From the NCBI GenBank assembly GCA_947502975.1, contig CANNBV010000008.1, positions 62,001 to 126,000 on the forward strand: 64,000 nt of DNA, read 5' to 3'. Shown here piece by piece: positions 8,186 to 17,125 of the stretch. Every line of letters starts with the position of its first letter. Position 1 is the first letter of the stretch. Origin of the DNA: an uncultured Flavobacteriaceae bacterium. GTDB lineage: Bacteria > Bacteroidota > Bacteroidia > Flavobacteriales > Flavobacteriaceae. A model generated the notes under the pieces. That model did no database searches. It was not told the origin of the DNA and worked only from the letters and a program-made list of their open reading frames with translations. Position numbers and translations under genes: made by a program.

Positions 8186-10699
8186 ATGAAAAAGCTTATG
8201 TTTATTTGTTTTTTGATGTCTTTAATGACTTTAGCATCACAAAACATAAAAGACTTATCTTATTATTTACCTCAAAACATAACTTACAATAAAAACATTC
8301 CTACTCCCGATAGTATCATTGGCCATCAGGTTGGTGAGTGGCATATTACGCATGATAAATTAGTACAATATATGTATGCGTTAGCCGAAGCTTCTGAAAG
8401 AATTGAAATTGAAGATCGTGGTAAAACCTTTGAAGATAGGCCGCTATTACTGCTTACTGTAAGCTCTCCCAAAAACCTAAAAAATATAGAAAGCATTCGT
8501 AATAGCCATATTGAAGCGACAAATACAGATGCTAACAGCAATACCAGTAATATGCCTATTGTAGTTTATCAAGGCTATTCCATTCATGGTAATGAACCGA
8601 GCGGCTCTAACGCTGCATTATTAGTAGCATATTATTTAGCCGCTGCTGAGGGCAGTAAAATAGATAGTTTATTGAAAAACACTGTTATCCTTTTAGATCC
8701 TTCTTTTAATCCTGATGGGTTGCAACGTTTTGCCTACTGGGCTAACACAAATAAAAGTATAAATCTTAATCCAGACCCTAACGATCGAGAATATAGTGAA
8801 GTTTGGCCTGGAGGAAGAACAAATCATTATTGGTTTGATATGAATCGTGATTGGCTACCTGCACAATTACCAGAATCAAGAGCTAGAATAGAAACTTTCC
8901 ACAAATGGCTACCAAACATATTAACTGATCATCATGAAATGGGTACTTTTTCTACCTTCTTTTTTCAACCAGGTATACCATCTAGGACCCATCCTTTAAC
9001 CCCAAAGTTAAATCAGGAGTTAACAGCAAAGATTGGAGGTTTTCATGCTAAAGCATTAGATAAAATAGGTTCACTATATTTTACAGAAGAAAGTTACGAC
9101 GATTTCTATTATGGCAAAGGCTCAACATTTCCTGATATAAATGGAGGCATAGGTATTTTATTTGAACAAGCAAGTTCTAGAGGGCACATTCAAGAAAGTG
9201 ATAATGGTATTTTAACCTTTCCGTTTACAATTCGTAATCAGTTTACAACAAGTTTATCTACACTAGAAGCTGCCAATGCCCTACGCAATGAAATCTTAAC
9301 GTATCAACATAACTTCTACAAAAATGCTCGGAACGAAAGTTCAAAACAAAATACAAAAGCTATAGTCTTTGGAGATGAAAAAGATGCCGCTAAAACATTT
9401 CATTTAGCTGAAATATTAAATAGACATAAGATTAAATTCCATGAAGTAAAAAATGATGTCACCTTTAATGGTAAAAATTTTAGAAAGGGTTACAGTTATA
9501 TTGTCCCAAAAAATCAAAAAAACAGCAGACTTATAAATGCTATGTTTGAAAAGCGTACATCGTTTCAAGACAGTTTGTTTTATGATATTTCTGCATGGAC
9601 ATTTCCTTTAGCGTTCAATTTAGATTATGCTGATAATATTTCTACTTCTAACCTAGGAGATGAAGTAACAAATTTGAAACTTAATAGTGGTGGCGTATCA
9701 TCTAAAACTGATTATGCCTATTTAATGGAATGGCACGAATATTATTCCCCTAAATTTCTTAATACTATACTCTCTAAAAATATCAGAGCAAAAGTAGCAC
9801 TTAAAACATTTAGTCTAAATGATGTAAATTATGATTACGGTACAATTCTTATTCCTGTACAAAACCAGAGTCTTAACTCTGACGCACTTTATAACTTTTT
9901 AGACAAAGCTGCCAAAGAAAGTCATGTAATAGTCAATGCCGCTAAAACAGGTTTAACTCAAGGGATAGATTTAGGAAGTAGAAACTTTAAAACTATAGAA
10001 AAACCTGAAATTGCTTTACTGGTTGGTTCTGGAATTCGATCTTATGATGCTGGAGAAATTTGGCATCTATTGGATACGCGTTATGATATTACTGTAACTA
10101 AACTTGATACCGATAGAATAAAAAGAGTAGATTTAAGCAGATACAATACTATTATTATTCCTAATTTAAGCAGTTTAGCAGAAGTCGAAACCAAAAAACT
10201 GATGGATTGGACTAAAAATGGGGGAACGATTATAGGTTATAGAAACACTGTCAAATGGTTTGAAAAACAAAAGTTTATGAAAGCTAAATTTAAGAAAACT
10301 GATGTTCCTGCGAAAAATATAACTTTCGAAGACGTTAGTAATTTTAAAGGTGCACAACGTATTGGTGGTGCTATTTTTGAAACTAAGCTTGATAGATCTC
10401 ACCCTATAAATTTTGGTTATAAAAATAACAGATTAGCCATGTTTAGAAATACAACCATATTTATGGAAGCAGATTCTTTAAGTTATAACAACCCAATTCA
10501 ATATACTAAAAATCCGTTGCTAAGTGGTTATATTTCTAAGCCCAACGTAGAGGCTTTAGCAGAGACCGTTCCTTTAAAAATAAAACCCCTTGGTAAAGGG
10601 AACGTTGTAGCATTTACCGATAACACAAACTTTAGAGCGTTTTGGTATGGCACAAATAAATTGCTAATGAATGCGATTTTCTTTAGAAAAGAGTTATAA
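8186..10699 (+). CDS. Secreted M14 zinc carboxypeptidase-like protein with GATase1-like domain
   Basis: An 837-residue protein with a signal peptide (about residues 1-18) and an M14 peptidase domain. The zinc motif is H134-G-N-E137, a third ligand candidate lies in T-D-H-H-E-M-G, and the catalytic Glu is in G-I-L-F-E-Q-A. The C-terminal third (about 600-830) resembles a class I glutamine-amidotransferase-like fold (A-L-L-V-G-S-G, then I-I-I-P-N-L-S-S-L), a pairing seen in many Bacteroidota M14 proteins. It is probably periplasmic or secreted and cleaves peptides of unknown identity. It is alone in its transcript and ends 3 bases from the convergent csaA gene. Confidence 0.9.
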   Translation: MKKLMFICFLMSLMTLASQNIKDLSYYLPQNITYNKNIPTPDSIIGHQVGEWHITHDKLVQYMYALAEASERIEIEDRGKTFEDRPLLLLTVSSPKNLKNIESIRNSHIEATNTDANSNTSNMPIVVYQGYSIHGNEPSGSNAALLVAYYLAAAEGSKIDSLLKNTVILLDPSFNPDGLQRFAYWANTNKSINLNPDPNDREYSEVWPGGRTNHYWFDMNRDWLPAQLPESRARIETFHKWLPNILTDHHEMGTFSTFFFQPGIPSRTHPLTPKLNQELTAKIGGFHAKALDKIGSLYFTEESYDDFYYGKGSTFPDINGGIGILFEQASSRGHIQESDNGILTFPFTIRNQFTTSLSTLEAANALRNEILTYQHNFYKNARNESSKQNTKAIVFGDEKDAAKTFHLAEILNRHKIKFHEVKNDVTFNGKNFRKGYSYIVPKNQKNSRLINAMFEKRTSFQDSLFYDISAWTFPLAFNLDYADNISTSNLGDEVTNLKLNSGGVSSKTDYAYLMEWHEYYSPKFLNTILSKNIRAKVALKTFSLNDVNYDYGTILIPVQNQSLNSDALYNFLDKAAKESHVIVNAAKTGLTQGIDLGSRNFKTIEKPEIALLVGSGIRSYDAGEIWHLLDTRYDITVTKLDTDRIKRVDLSRYNTIIIPNLSSLAEVETKKLMDWTKNGGTIIGYRNTVKWFEKQKFMKAKFKKTDVPAKNITFEDVSNFKGAQRIGGAIFETKLDRSHPINFGYKNNRLAMFRNTTIFMEADSLSYNNPIQYTKNPLLSGYISKPNVEALAETVPLKIKPLGKGNVVAFTDNTNFRAFWYGTNKLLMNAIFFRKEL

Positions 10700-10702
10700 A
10701 AC

Positions 10703-11038
10703 CTAAGAAACTGTACTACCGTTTTTAACTTTAGTTTCTGGATTAAGTAAAATTACATCTTTACCATCAACGGCACCTAAGACTAAGCATTCGCTCATAA
10801 ACTTGGCAATTTGCTTTTTAGGAAAATTAACTACTGCTACTATTTGTCTATCTAGCAGCTCTTTTTTCTTGTAAAGTGCCGTAATCTGTGCAGAAGATTT
10901 TTTCAAGCCTAAATCACCAAAATCTATAGTTAATTGGTATGCAGGGTTTCTAGCTTCTGGAAAATCATTCACTTCTATAATAGTACCTACACGCAAATCT
11001 ACTTTCGTAAAATCGTCAAAAGATATTGTATCGCTCAT
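10703..11038 (-). CDS. csaA: CsaA-type tRNA-binding domain protein
   Basis: A 111-residue protein consisting of a single EMAP/tRNA-binding OB fold, with F-T-K-V-D-L-R-V-G-T-I, F-P-E-A-R-N-P-A-Y and K-S-S-A-Q-I-T. The end reads L-N-P-E-T-K-V-K-N-G-S, as in CsaA. CsaA proteins were described as secretion-related chaperones, but the fold itself binds tRNA-like ligands. The gene is divergent from the redoxin gene, with a 45-base shared upstream region. Confidence 0.9.
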   Translation of the reverse strand: MSDTISFDDFTKVDLRVGTIIEVNDFPEARNPAYQLTIDFGDLGLKKSSAQITALYKKKELLDRQIVAVVNFPKKQIAKFMSECLVLGAVDGKDVILLNPETKVKNGSTVS

Positions 11039-11083
11039 TTTTTAAAGATATAAATTATTCCGAAATTTGAAAAAAACAAACTT

Positions 11084-11641
11084 ATGGCAAGAACACCTTC
11101 AAACATGCTTCCTCTTGGTACCGAAGCTCCAGAATTTGCACTTTTAGATACTGTATCTAGTAATATTCTAACATTAGATGGTTTAAAAGGCGAAAACGGT
11201 ACAGTAATCATGTTTATATGCAATCATTGCCCTTTCGTCATTCATGTGAATTCTGAAATAATAGCTATTGCTAATCAATATAAATCCAAAGGAATTTCCT
11301 TTATTGCAATTTCTAGTAATGATGTTGAAAACTATCCGCAAGATGGTCCAGATAAAATGAAAGTACATGCCAAAACTGTAGGTTACCCTTTTCCTTATTT
11401 ATATGATGAAACTCAAGAAGTGGCCAATGCTTATGACGCAGCTTGTACACCAGATTTTTATCTATTTAATAGTGATTTAAAATTAGTTTACCGAGGACAA
11501 TTAGATGGTTCTAGACCTGGAAATAGTATTCCGCTTACTGGAAAAGATTTGAGGCACGCCTTAGATTGTTTACTAGATGGTAAAGAAAATTTAGAGCCCC
11601 AAAAACCAAGTATTGGGTGTAATATAAAATGGAAAGTTTAA
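11084..11641 (+). CDS. Thioredoxin-family redoxin (AhpC/TSA-like)
   Basis: A 185-residue cytoplasmic protein with a redoxin domain. The active motif is C-N-H-C-P-F-V after a beta strand, followed by S-S-N-D-V-E-N-Y-P-Q-D-G and a second cysteine pair region (A-A-C-T-P-D-F-Y-L-F). The C-terminal S-I-G-C-N-I-K-W-K is typical of the subgroup. It probably reduces thiols or peroxides; no substrate can be assigned. It overlaps the convergent GNAT gene by 4 bases. Confidence 0.88.
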   Translation: MARTPSNMLPLGTEAPEFALLDTVSSNILTLDGLKGENGTVIMFICNHCPFVIHVNSEIIAIANQYKSKGISFIAISSNDVENYPQDGPDKMKVHAKTVGYPFPYLYDETQEVANAYDAACTPDFYLFNSDLKLVYRGQLDGSRPGNSIPLTGKDLRHALDCLLDGKENLEPQKPSIGCNIKWKV

Positions 11642-12123
11642 GTAAGTTTCAGTTGCCAAAAACCTACATCTAACCAAGTATCAAATTTTCTACCCACCTC
11701 TTTAAAGTGTGATACTTGTTGAAATCCAAATTTCTCATGTAATTTTACACTAGCTTCATTGGGTAATGTTAATCCTCCTAATGCAATATGGTAGTTTTGA
11801 CTTTTTAATATTGTTAAAAGATCATTATATAGTTTAGAGCCAATTTGCTTACCTCCAAATCCATTTTTAACATACACTGTAGTCTCTACAGTTTTATTAT
11901 ATGCTGGTTTTGGACGCCATTTGCTTCCGTATGCATATCCCAATATTTCATTATTCTCCTCAAAAATTAAAAAAGGAAAATCTTTATTAATTTTGGTCAG
12001 TTTTTCTTTAAAAGTATTGAGAGTTAACGGAGTTATATCAAAAGTAACTATTGTATTTAAAACGTAATAGTTATAAATATCAAGTAATTCTTCGGTATCT
12101 TTTGTATGAAACGGTCTTATCAT
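11638..12123 (-). CDS. GNAT N-acetyltransferase (phosphinothricin acetyltransferase-like)
   Basis: A 161-residue GNAT protein. The opening (I-R-P-F-H-T-K-D-T-E-E-L-L-D-I-Y-N) and the acetyl-CoA loop region (V-Y-V-K-N-G-F-G-G-K-Q-I-G-S-K-L) match the Pat/YncA-type subgroup, which acetylates small amines or amino-acid analogues. The substrate is not readable from sequence. Its start codon directly abuts the stop of the upstream YfiT-like gene, so the two form an operon. Confidence 0.88.
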   Translation of the reverse strand: MIRPFHTKDTEELLDIYNYYVLNTIVTFDITPLTLNTFKEKLTKINKDFPFLIFEENNEILGYAYGSKWRPKPAYNKTVETTVYVKNGFGGKQIGSKLYNDLLTILKSQNYHIALGGLTLPNEASVKLHEKFGFQQVSHFKEVGRKFDTWLDVGFWQLKLT

Positions 12124-12669
12124 TTACAACCACCCTTTTTGCTTCATAATGTTTTCCACATGTGCATAATGATGGTTACTGTGCCATGCATAATTACCTA
12201 TATTATAATCCACTGGTACTTCACTATTCGTTTCAGGGTGAATAAAACTTCGCTTTAAATCATCTTTAGATAAGCCTTTTAATAAATGGACTAATTTATA
12301 GTGTATGGCTTTTAAATGTTCAATAGACATTTGAATTGGCGCATTTTTACTATCTGATAATTCTGCCCAGTCTGCCTCGTTATATGCCTTAATTGTAGGT
12401 GTATCTTCTGTTAATGCCCACTTAAAACGCGTGTAACTATGGTGATGGCTATCAGATACATGGTGCGCCACTTGCCTAATAGTCCAACCCCCTGGTCTAT
12501 ATGGTGTATCTAATTGCTCTTTAGTGAGATGTTTTACTAAAGCTTCAAATTTAATGGGAAATTTTTCTAAGGTTGAAATCCATTCAGCAATATGATTACC
12601 AGTTATCGTATTTGGACATTCAAATTGACCTATTGGATATTTTAAGTGTTCTAATTCTTGAGACTTCAC
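12124..12669 (-). CDS. YfiT/DinB-fold putative metal-dependent hydrolase
   Basis: A 181-residue four-helix protein of the YfiT (bacillithiol transferase-like) group. It has Y-P-I-G-Q-F near the N-terminus, W-T-I-R-Q-V-A-H-H-V-S-D-S-H, and a second histidine cluster W-H-S-N-H-H-Y-A-H, which together supply the metal ligands. Related proteins transfer bacillithiol or another thiol to electrophiles; that role is inferred here. It starts with GTG and is the first gene of a two-gene operon with the GNAT enzyme. Confidence 0.88.
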   Translation of the reverse strand: MKSQELEHLKYPIGQFECPNTITGNHIAEWISTLEKFPIKFEALVKHLTKEQLDTPYRPGGWTIRQVAHHVSDSHHHSYTRFKWALTEDTPTIKAYNEADWAELSDSKNAPIQMSIEHLKAIHYKLVHLLKGLSKDDLKRSFIHPETNSEVPVDYNIGNYAWHSNHHYAHVENIMKQKGWL

Positions 12670-12715
12670 AAAGTATTGATTTAAATGGAAGCTCTAAAAT
12701 AAGTAATTATTGTTA

Positions 12716-13138
12716 TTAGGCCACTTCTGCAACACCCTTTTTTGCCCAATTAATTGCTTCGAATAAAGAAGTAAAACTTTTTATTTTATTATTGAAAAAT
12801 AAATTTTCAACCATAAGATTTATTCTACTAGTTGGGCTATCAGAAACGATATAATAGGCTTTTAAGTGATAATTACTTTTGAAGAATTTCAGCCAATCTA
12901 CCGCCATAACAGCGTAAGAGTTAATACGATTTGAAATATAAACCACATCACTGCCATCTGTTCCTAAAAAACAAGATACGTCGTCTACGATAAGTTTCGC
13001 ATGGTTTTTCCAGCTCACATTTACACCGCTTTTCATTTCAGAAATAACAAAACCACTAAAAATGAAGACATCACCAAAAGGGTAATTGAGCTCTTTAAGA
13101 ACTTCGGAATATAACGCTGTTTGTTTTACACTTTGCAC
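12716..13138 (-). CDS. Conserved flavobacterial protein of unknown function (STAS-like)
   Basis: A 140-residue soluble alpha/beta protein. The pattern of alternating strands and helices and the stretch Y-I-S-N-R-I-N-S-Y-A-V resemble small STAS/SpoIIAA-like proteins I recall from marine flavobacteria, but no function is known to me. The only workable start is GTG at 13138, which lies almost at the predicted transcription start of a perfect TAnnTTTG box, so the mRNA may be leaderless. Upstream direct repeats suggest activator control. It is probably monocistronic. Confidence 0.8.
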   Translation of the reverse strand: MQSVKQTALYSEVLKELNYPFGDVFIFSGFVISEMKSGVNVSWKNHAKLIVDDVSCFLGTDGSDVVYISNRINSYAVMAVDWLKFFKSNYHLKAYYIVSDSPTSRINLMVENLFFNNKIKSFTSLFEAINWAKKGVAEVA

Positions 13139-13142
13139 GGTG

Positions 13143-13200
13143 CAAAATTACAATCTCATAACAGTATTAATAATTTACTCGATAAACTAAATAATTTACT
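13143..13200 (-). promoter_or_regulatory. Promoter with two 11-bp direct repeats, 21-bp period
   Basis: On the minus strand, TAATTTTG (13150-13143) matches the -7 box TAnnTTTG exactly and predicts transcription near 13138, the GTG start. Upstream, AATAATTTACT (plus strand) occurs exactly at 13169-13179 and 13190-13200, a period of two helical turns, placing the copies near -35 and -57. No TTTG -33 box is seen. This layout suits a dimeric activator binding on one DNA face. Confidence 0.5.
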
Positions 13201-13247
13201 AGCTGTAATATTAAATTCTTAAAATTATAGCGGTTTTTTAATAAATT

Positions 13248-14891
13248 TTAATTTTTGATGAACCTAATTGTTTGTTCTGCGTTTTCTGAGTTAAATTTTA
13301 GGAAATAAACACCATTTTTTAAAAAACTAGTATCAATACTTTCTACTAATTGATTCGAAGTAGGTCTATTTACGATACTCTGCCCTACTAAAGAAATAAT
13401 TTGAATATTACCTTTTACTGGGATATTTTTAAAGTTTAAATGTAACTGATCTTGTACTGGATTAGGATAAAAACTCAATACATTTTTTTCAACCTCAGAA
13501 GCACTCAATGTTGCAGATGAAGCACTTGAGCTTATAGTTTCACTATTTAAAGTATTGTCAGCCGAATATGCTTTTATCTTAAACCAGACATTATCTCCGT
13601 TAGTTAATCCTGTACCATCCCAATTATAAGAGGTTGTTGTTAGTCCTGTAGTTATTGGTAAAAAGGTAACTTGATTATCTATACTATATTCTAAATCGTA
13701 TTGCAATGGTCTACCATCATCTGGATTATCAACCGTCCAAGAAATTGGGCTCGAAGTAATGTAAGCACCACCAGATGGGCTATCAAAACTTATTACTGGA
13801 TGCTCATAATTATGTAGTAACTCAGCAAACCCGATTCCTGTAACAGCATTTCCATCAACAGTACCTGCTACAGTAGTAGCACCCTCATAAAAAAGAAATG
13901 ACAATTCTGTAATATTCACTTCAGAAGTTTCATAATTACTTGTAATTACCAAATCTATATTTTTTGAAGCCGATGTTAATCGCCACTTTTTTGAATAACT
14001 TCTTAGGTTATCTGGTGTGAAAAAATACTCTAAACGTTCTATTTCAAAATCAGAAATTGTGTATTGCGTATTTTGATTTTCGTCAACATAAGCAGATAGA
14101 ATCTTATATTTAGCATTATCTGGCACCTCTCTGTCTGCGGTAAAAATATTCCACAAATTGAAATCCATTCCATTATCTAATTTTATACTAAACCACTCAT
14201 AATCTTCACCTGTGAAAGGGTTAAAATTACCATATTGCCTATCAATCCATGCACTTCCTGTTACGGTCTCGGTTGTTCCATTAACGGTTAAGCTACCAGA
14301 AACGGTATTAGCCGTCTGCGAATAATAATAGGTGTAATTTGCTAAGCCTTGATCGAATAAACCATCTCCTCCAACAATTAGCGGCCGTTTTGTAGTTTCT
14401 AAATCAAAACTAATACTTACATCAGTACTAGAAGCATTGAGCTCATACTCAAATGGTATTGGCATATTTCCAGTATCTTCTTTATTTCTCCAATATTCTG
14501 AACCGCTTGGAAATAAGTTTGCTGCTATGTCTAAACCAGATGCTGATAGTGTTGTATAATTAACAGCTTTGGTATCTTGGTAAAATGTACCATCAGACTC
14601 ATCTGTAAGATTTAAAATCCTAAAGCCATCAAAGTTAAAGATTGAAACAGAAGTTGGATAATAAAAGTAGGTTAGCATAAAGCTATATTCTTTATTTGTA
14701 GCTGTAGTAATATGTCCTGAAACATACCACCACTCTACTGGTTCTCCTGCATGTCTACCTTCATCTGCAGGAAAAGCGATTTCACTTGTAGGAGTTGTAG
14801 TCGGTGTATAAGGATAAACTTTCCAATCTTGAGACATCATATTAAGTGATATCGTTGCGACTAATAACGTTAGGATAATTTTTCTGTACAT
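13248..14891 (-). CDS. T9SS-exported CrtC/AttH-type lipocalin-domain protein
   Basis: A 547-residue secreted protein with a signal peptide (residues 1-20). A CrtC N-terminal/AttH lipocalin-like domain spans about 40-355, with the hallmark E-W-W-Y-V-S-G-H, T-G-S-A-W-I-D-R-Q-Y-G-N and E-W-F-S-I-K-L-D-N-G. A fibronectin-like segment follows (about 365-460), then a T9SS type A sorting domain (S-F-Y-P-N-P-V-Q-D-Q-L to the end). The domain is often called a predicted secreted hydrolase or hydroxyneurosporene synthase-like; substrate unknown. The sorting domain predicts export through the type IX system and surface attachment or release. Confidence 0.88.
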   Translation of the reverse strand: MYRKIILTLLVATISLNMMSQDWKVYPYTPTTTPTSEIAFPADEGRHAGEPVEWWYVSGHITTATNKEYSFMLTYFYYPTSVSIFNFDGFRILNLTDESDGTFYQDTKAVNYTTLSASGLDIAANLFPSGSEYWRNKEDTGNMPIPFEYELNASSTDVSISFDLETTKRPLIVGGDGLFDQGLANYTYYYSQTANTVSGSLTVNGTTETVTGSAWIDRQYGNFNPFTGEDYEWFSIKLDNGMDFNLWNIFTADREVPDNAKYKILSAYVDENQNTQYTISDFEIERLEYFFTPDNLRSYSKKWRLTSASKNIDLVITSNYETSEVNITELSFLFYEGATTVAGTVDGNAVTGIGFAELLHNYEHPVISFDSPSGGAYITSSPISWTVDNPDDGRPLQYDLEYSIDNQVTFLPITTGLTTTSYNWDGTGLTNGDNVWFKIKAYSADNTLNSETISSSASSATLSASEVEKNVLSFYPNPVQDQLHLNFKNIPVKGNIQIISLVGQSIVNRPTSNQLVESIDTSFLKNGVYFLKFNSENAEQTIRFIKN

Positions 14892-15003
14892 AATAATTTG
14901 GTTTTGAGCGAAAATTAGTTTTTTTAAAAATGTTCTTCAAAATTTTAAGATGACTTACTTATTTAGAAGTATAAGTTGCATTTACTAACATTATGTAATA
15001 AAA

Positions 15004-15029
15004 AAGCACTCATTAAATTATGAGTGCTT
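15004..15029 (-). terminator. Rho-independent terminator after the double immunophilin gene
   Basis: A perfect 10-bp inverted repeat (15004-15013 with 15020-15029, 6-base loop) lies 44 bases after the stop codon at 15073. On the minus strand it is followed by a run of T. Confidence 0.85.
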
Positions 15030-15072
15030 AAATATATAATTTTGATATAAAGATACTTAGACTGTACCCTAC

Positions 15073-16005
15073 TTATTTCACGTTCATCAATTCAACATCA
15101 AAAATCAAATTAGCATCTGGTGGAATTACACCTCCTGCACCTTGACTACCATAAGCTAAATTACTTGGTATTACTAAACGTGCTTTATCACCAACGTTTA
15201 ATAAACTGATGCCTTCATCCCAACCTGGAATAACCTGACCAACACCTAATGGAAAATCAATAGGTTGATTTCTTTTGTATGATGAATCGAATACTGTACC
15301 ATCCATCAATTGTCCTTTATAATGTACTGAAACAGTTTTCCCCTTCTCAGCTTTTACACCATCTCCTTTTTGGATAATCTGGTAGCGTAAACCACTATTT
15401 GTCTTTTCAAAACCAGATGCTAACTTATCAAGAATAGCTTCTTGTTTTGCTTTTTCTTCAGCTAGTCTTTTTTCTCTAGAGCCTTCAAATGTTCTAAAAA
15501 CTTCAACGGCATTAAATCCCTCAGCTTCTGTTCCAATTCTAACTATTTCTAAGCTTTCTATTGTATCTCCTTGAGCAATAGCATCAACAATATTTTGCCC
15601 CTCAACTACTTTTCCAAAAACTGTATGTTTACCATCTAACCAAGCTGTTTCTGTATGCGTGATGAAAAACTGACTTCCGTTAGTACCAGGGCCTGCATTT
15701 GCCATAGATAGTACTCCTGGCCCATCATGTTTTAAATCTGGATGAAACTCATCATCAAACTGATAGCCTGGATTTCCAGCACCTGAGCCTTGTGGACAGC
15801 CACCTTGAATCATAAAATCTGGAATTACTCTGTGGAATTTTAAACCATCGTAATATGGCGTGCCTTGAGGTTTTACTGAATTTTCTAGGTTGCCTTCAGC
15901 TAAAGCTACAAAGTTACCTACTGTTCCTGGTGTTTTTTTGTACTCTAAAGCGACCAATATTTCGCCTTTTGATGTATTGAATTTTGCGTATAATCCGTCT
16001 TGCAT
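15073..16005 (-). CDS. Cyclophilin-FKBP double peptidyl-prolyl isomerase
   Basis: A 310-residue cytoplasmic protein. Residues about 5-165 form a cyclophilin domain with the catalytic [12 protein letters not shown] and G-S-Q-F-F-I-T plus the [10 protein letters not shown] motif. Residues about 210-310 form an FKBP domain ([26 protein letters not shown]). An acidic/lysine-rich linker at 170-205 joins them. Both active sites look intact. Such dual-family immunophilins are known from Flavobacterium and Treponema. No signal peptide is present. It is monocistronic, with its own -7 box and terminator. Confidence 0.95.
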   Translation of the reverse strand: MQDGLYAKFNTSKGEILVALEYKKTPGTVGNFVALAEGNLENSVKPQGTPYYDGLKFHRVIPDFMIQGGCPQGSGAGNPGYQFDDEFHPDLKHDGPGVLSMANAGPGTNGSQFFITHTETAWLDGKHTVFGKVVEGQNIVDAIAQGDTIESLEIVRIGTEAEGFNAVEVFRTFEGSREKRLAEEKAKQEAILDKLASGFEKTNSGLRYQIIQKGDGVKAEKGKTVSVHYKGQLMDGTVFDSSYKRNQPIDFPLGVGQVIPGWDEGISLLNVGDKARLVIPSNLAYGSQGAGGVIPPDANLIFDVELMNVK

Positions 16006-16027
16006 TGTCTTGATTTTTATTAAGGTG

Positions 16028-16035
16028 CAAATATA
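16028..16035 (-). promoter_or_regulatory. Candidate -7 box of the double immunophilin gene
   Basis: On the minus strand this reads TATATTTG, an exact TAnnTTTG match, 22 bases upstream of the ATG at 16005. No convincing -33 box was seen. Confidence 0.5.
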
Positions 16036-16145
16036 TGAAATGATTTATACCACATTATAAAAAAATTATCTTTACTTAGTGACAGTAATCATCTAATTAC
16101 GTAACGATTTGTGTTCTGTATAATTTAAGTTATCCTTAAAATAAA

Positions 16146-17051
16146 ATGATCTTACCGAAAAACAAGTATCTAAAAGCAAGAGATTTTATATTGACCAATG
16201 CAAGAATGATTGAAAGGCGTTTATTTGAATTTCATTTTGCAAACGGAGATATAAATGGAGTGTATCACGCAGTGTATGCTTACCGAAATACAGACGGTGG
16301 ATTTGGTCATGGAATGGAACCAGATACTGCATCACCAGAAAGCCAGCCTCTTTTTAGCATTATGGCACTTGAAACACTTGATGAAGTTGGTTATCTGACT
16401 AAAGAAATAATTCTAAATGATTTTATGCCTTATTTTGAAAGTATAACAAGAGAAAACGGTGGGATTCCTTGGATGTTCCGTCCTAAAAGCGATTATCCTT
16501 GTGAAGAGCATTTTAAAACTGTTAGAGAATGGAGTGCTTTAAGCACTACTGCACCATTACTTGGCTTTTTAGAAAAATATAAAATCGATATTCCATGGAT
16601 GAAAAAAGCGGAGCAGTTTGTTTGGAGTGAATTTGAGAGGATAAAAGACGCACATGTTTTTTGCTTTTTATGTGTTCCAAGATGGTTGGTCTTTTTAGAG
16701 CATACAAAAAGTCAAGATAAAGCTAAAAAAACAATCAATGATATAAAAAAATGGATATCGAATAATGAAGTAATTTGCGAAGATAAATCTGATGATGGTT
16801 GGGGACTTTATGGTAAACCACATAGTTTAAATTATGCGCCTTCCTCTGAAAGTATTCTATATTCATTATTTTCCAAAGCTACTATAGATTCTGACATAAA
16901 AGAACTAATTAATAGACAGAAAGAAGATGGAAGCTGGGATACTTGGTATGGAATCAGTGATGGCACAAAATTAGAGTGGGCTGGTATGCAAACATTATGG
17001 ACTTTGAAGGTTTTGAAAAACTATAAGAGTATTGAAAAATTAGCCACTTAA
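16146..17051 (+). CDS. Prenyltransferase/terpenoid-cyclase-fold protein of unknown function
   Basis: A 301-residue soluble protein that looks like an alpha/alpha toroid of the squalene-cyclase/prenyltransferase superfamily. It contains G-G-F-G-H-G-M-E-P-D near residue 60, G-G-I-P-W-M-F and near the end K-E-D-G-S-W-D-T-W-Y-G, which resemble QW-type repeats. The D-x-D-D-T cyclase acid motif is not seen, so terpene cyclisation is unlikely. I recognise it only as a conserved hypothetical protein. It is monocistronic and converges with recQ across a folded element. Confidence 0.75.
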   Translation: MILPKNKYLKARDFILTNARMIERRLFEFHFANGDINGVYHAVYAYRNTDGGFGHGMEPDTASPESQPLFSIMALETLDEVGYLTKEIILNDFMPYFESITRENGGIPWMFRPKSDYPCEEHFKTVREWSALSTTAPLLGFLEKYKIDIPWMKKAEQFVWSEFERIKDAHVFCFLCVPRWLVFLEHTKSQDKAKKTINDIKKWISNNEVICEDKSDDGWGLYGKPHSLNYAPSSESILYSLFSKATIDSDIKELINRQKEDGSWDTWYGISDGTKLEWAGMQTLWTLKVLKNYKSIEKLAT

Positions 17052-17125
17052 AACTTTCTTGAACTAAACCACAGCAGTTAACAAGAGCCTCTATTCTAAA
17101 AAAAATCACTCTAGCAAGCATACAC

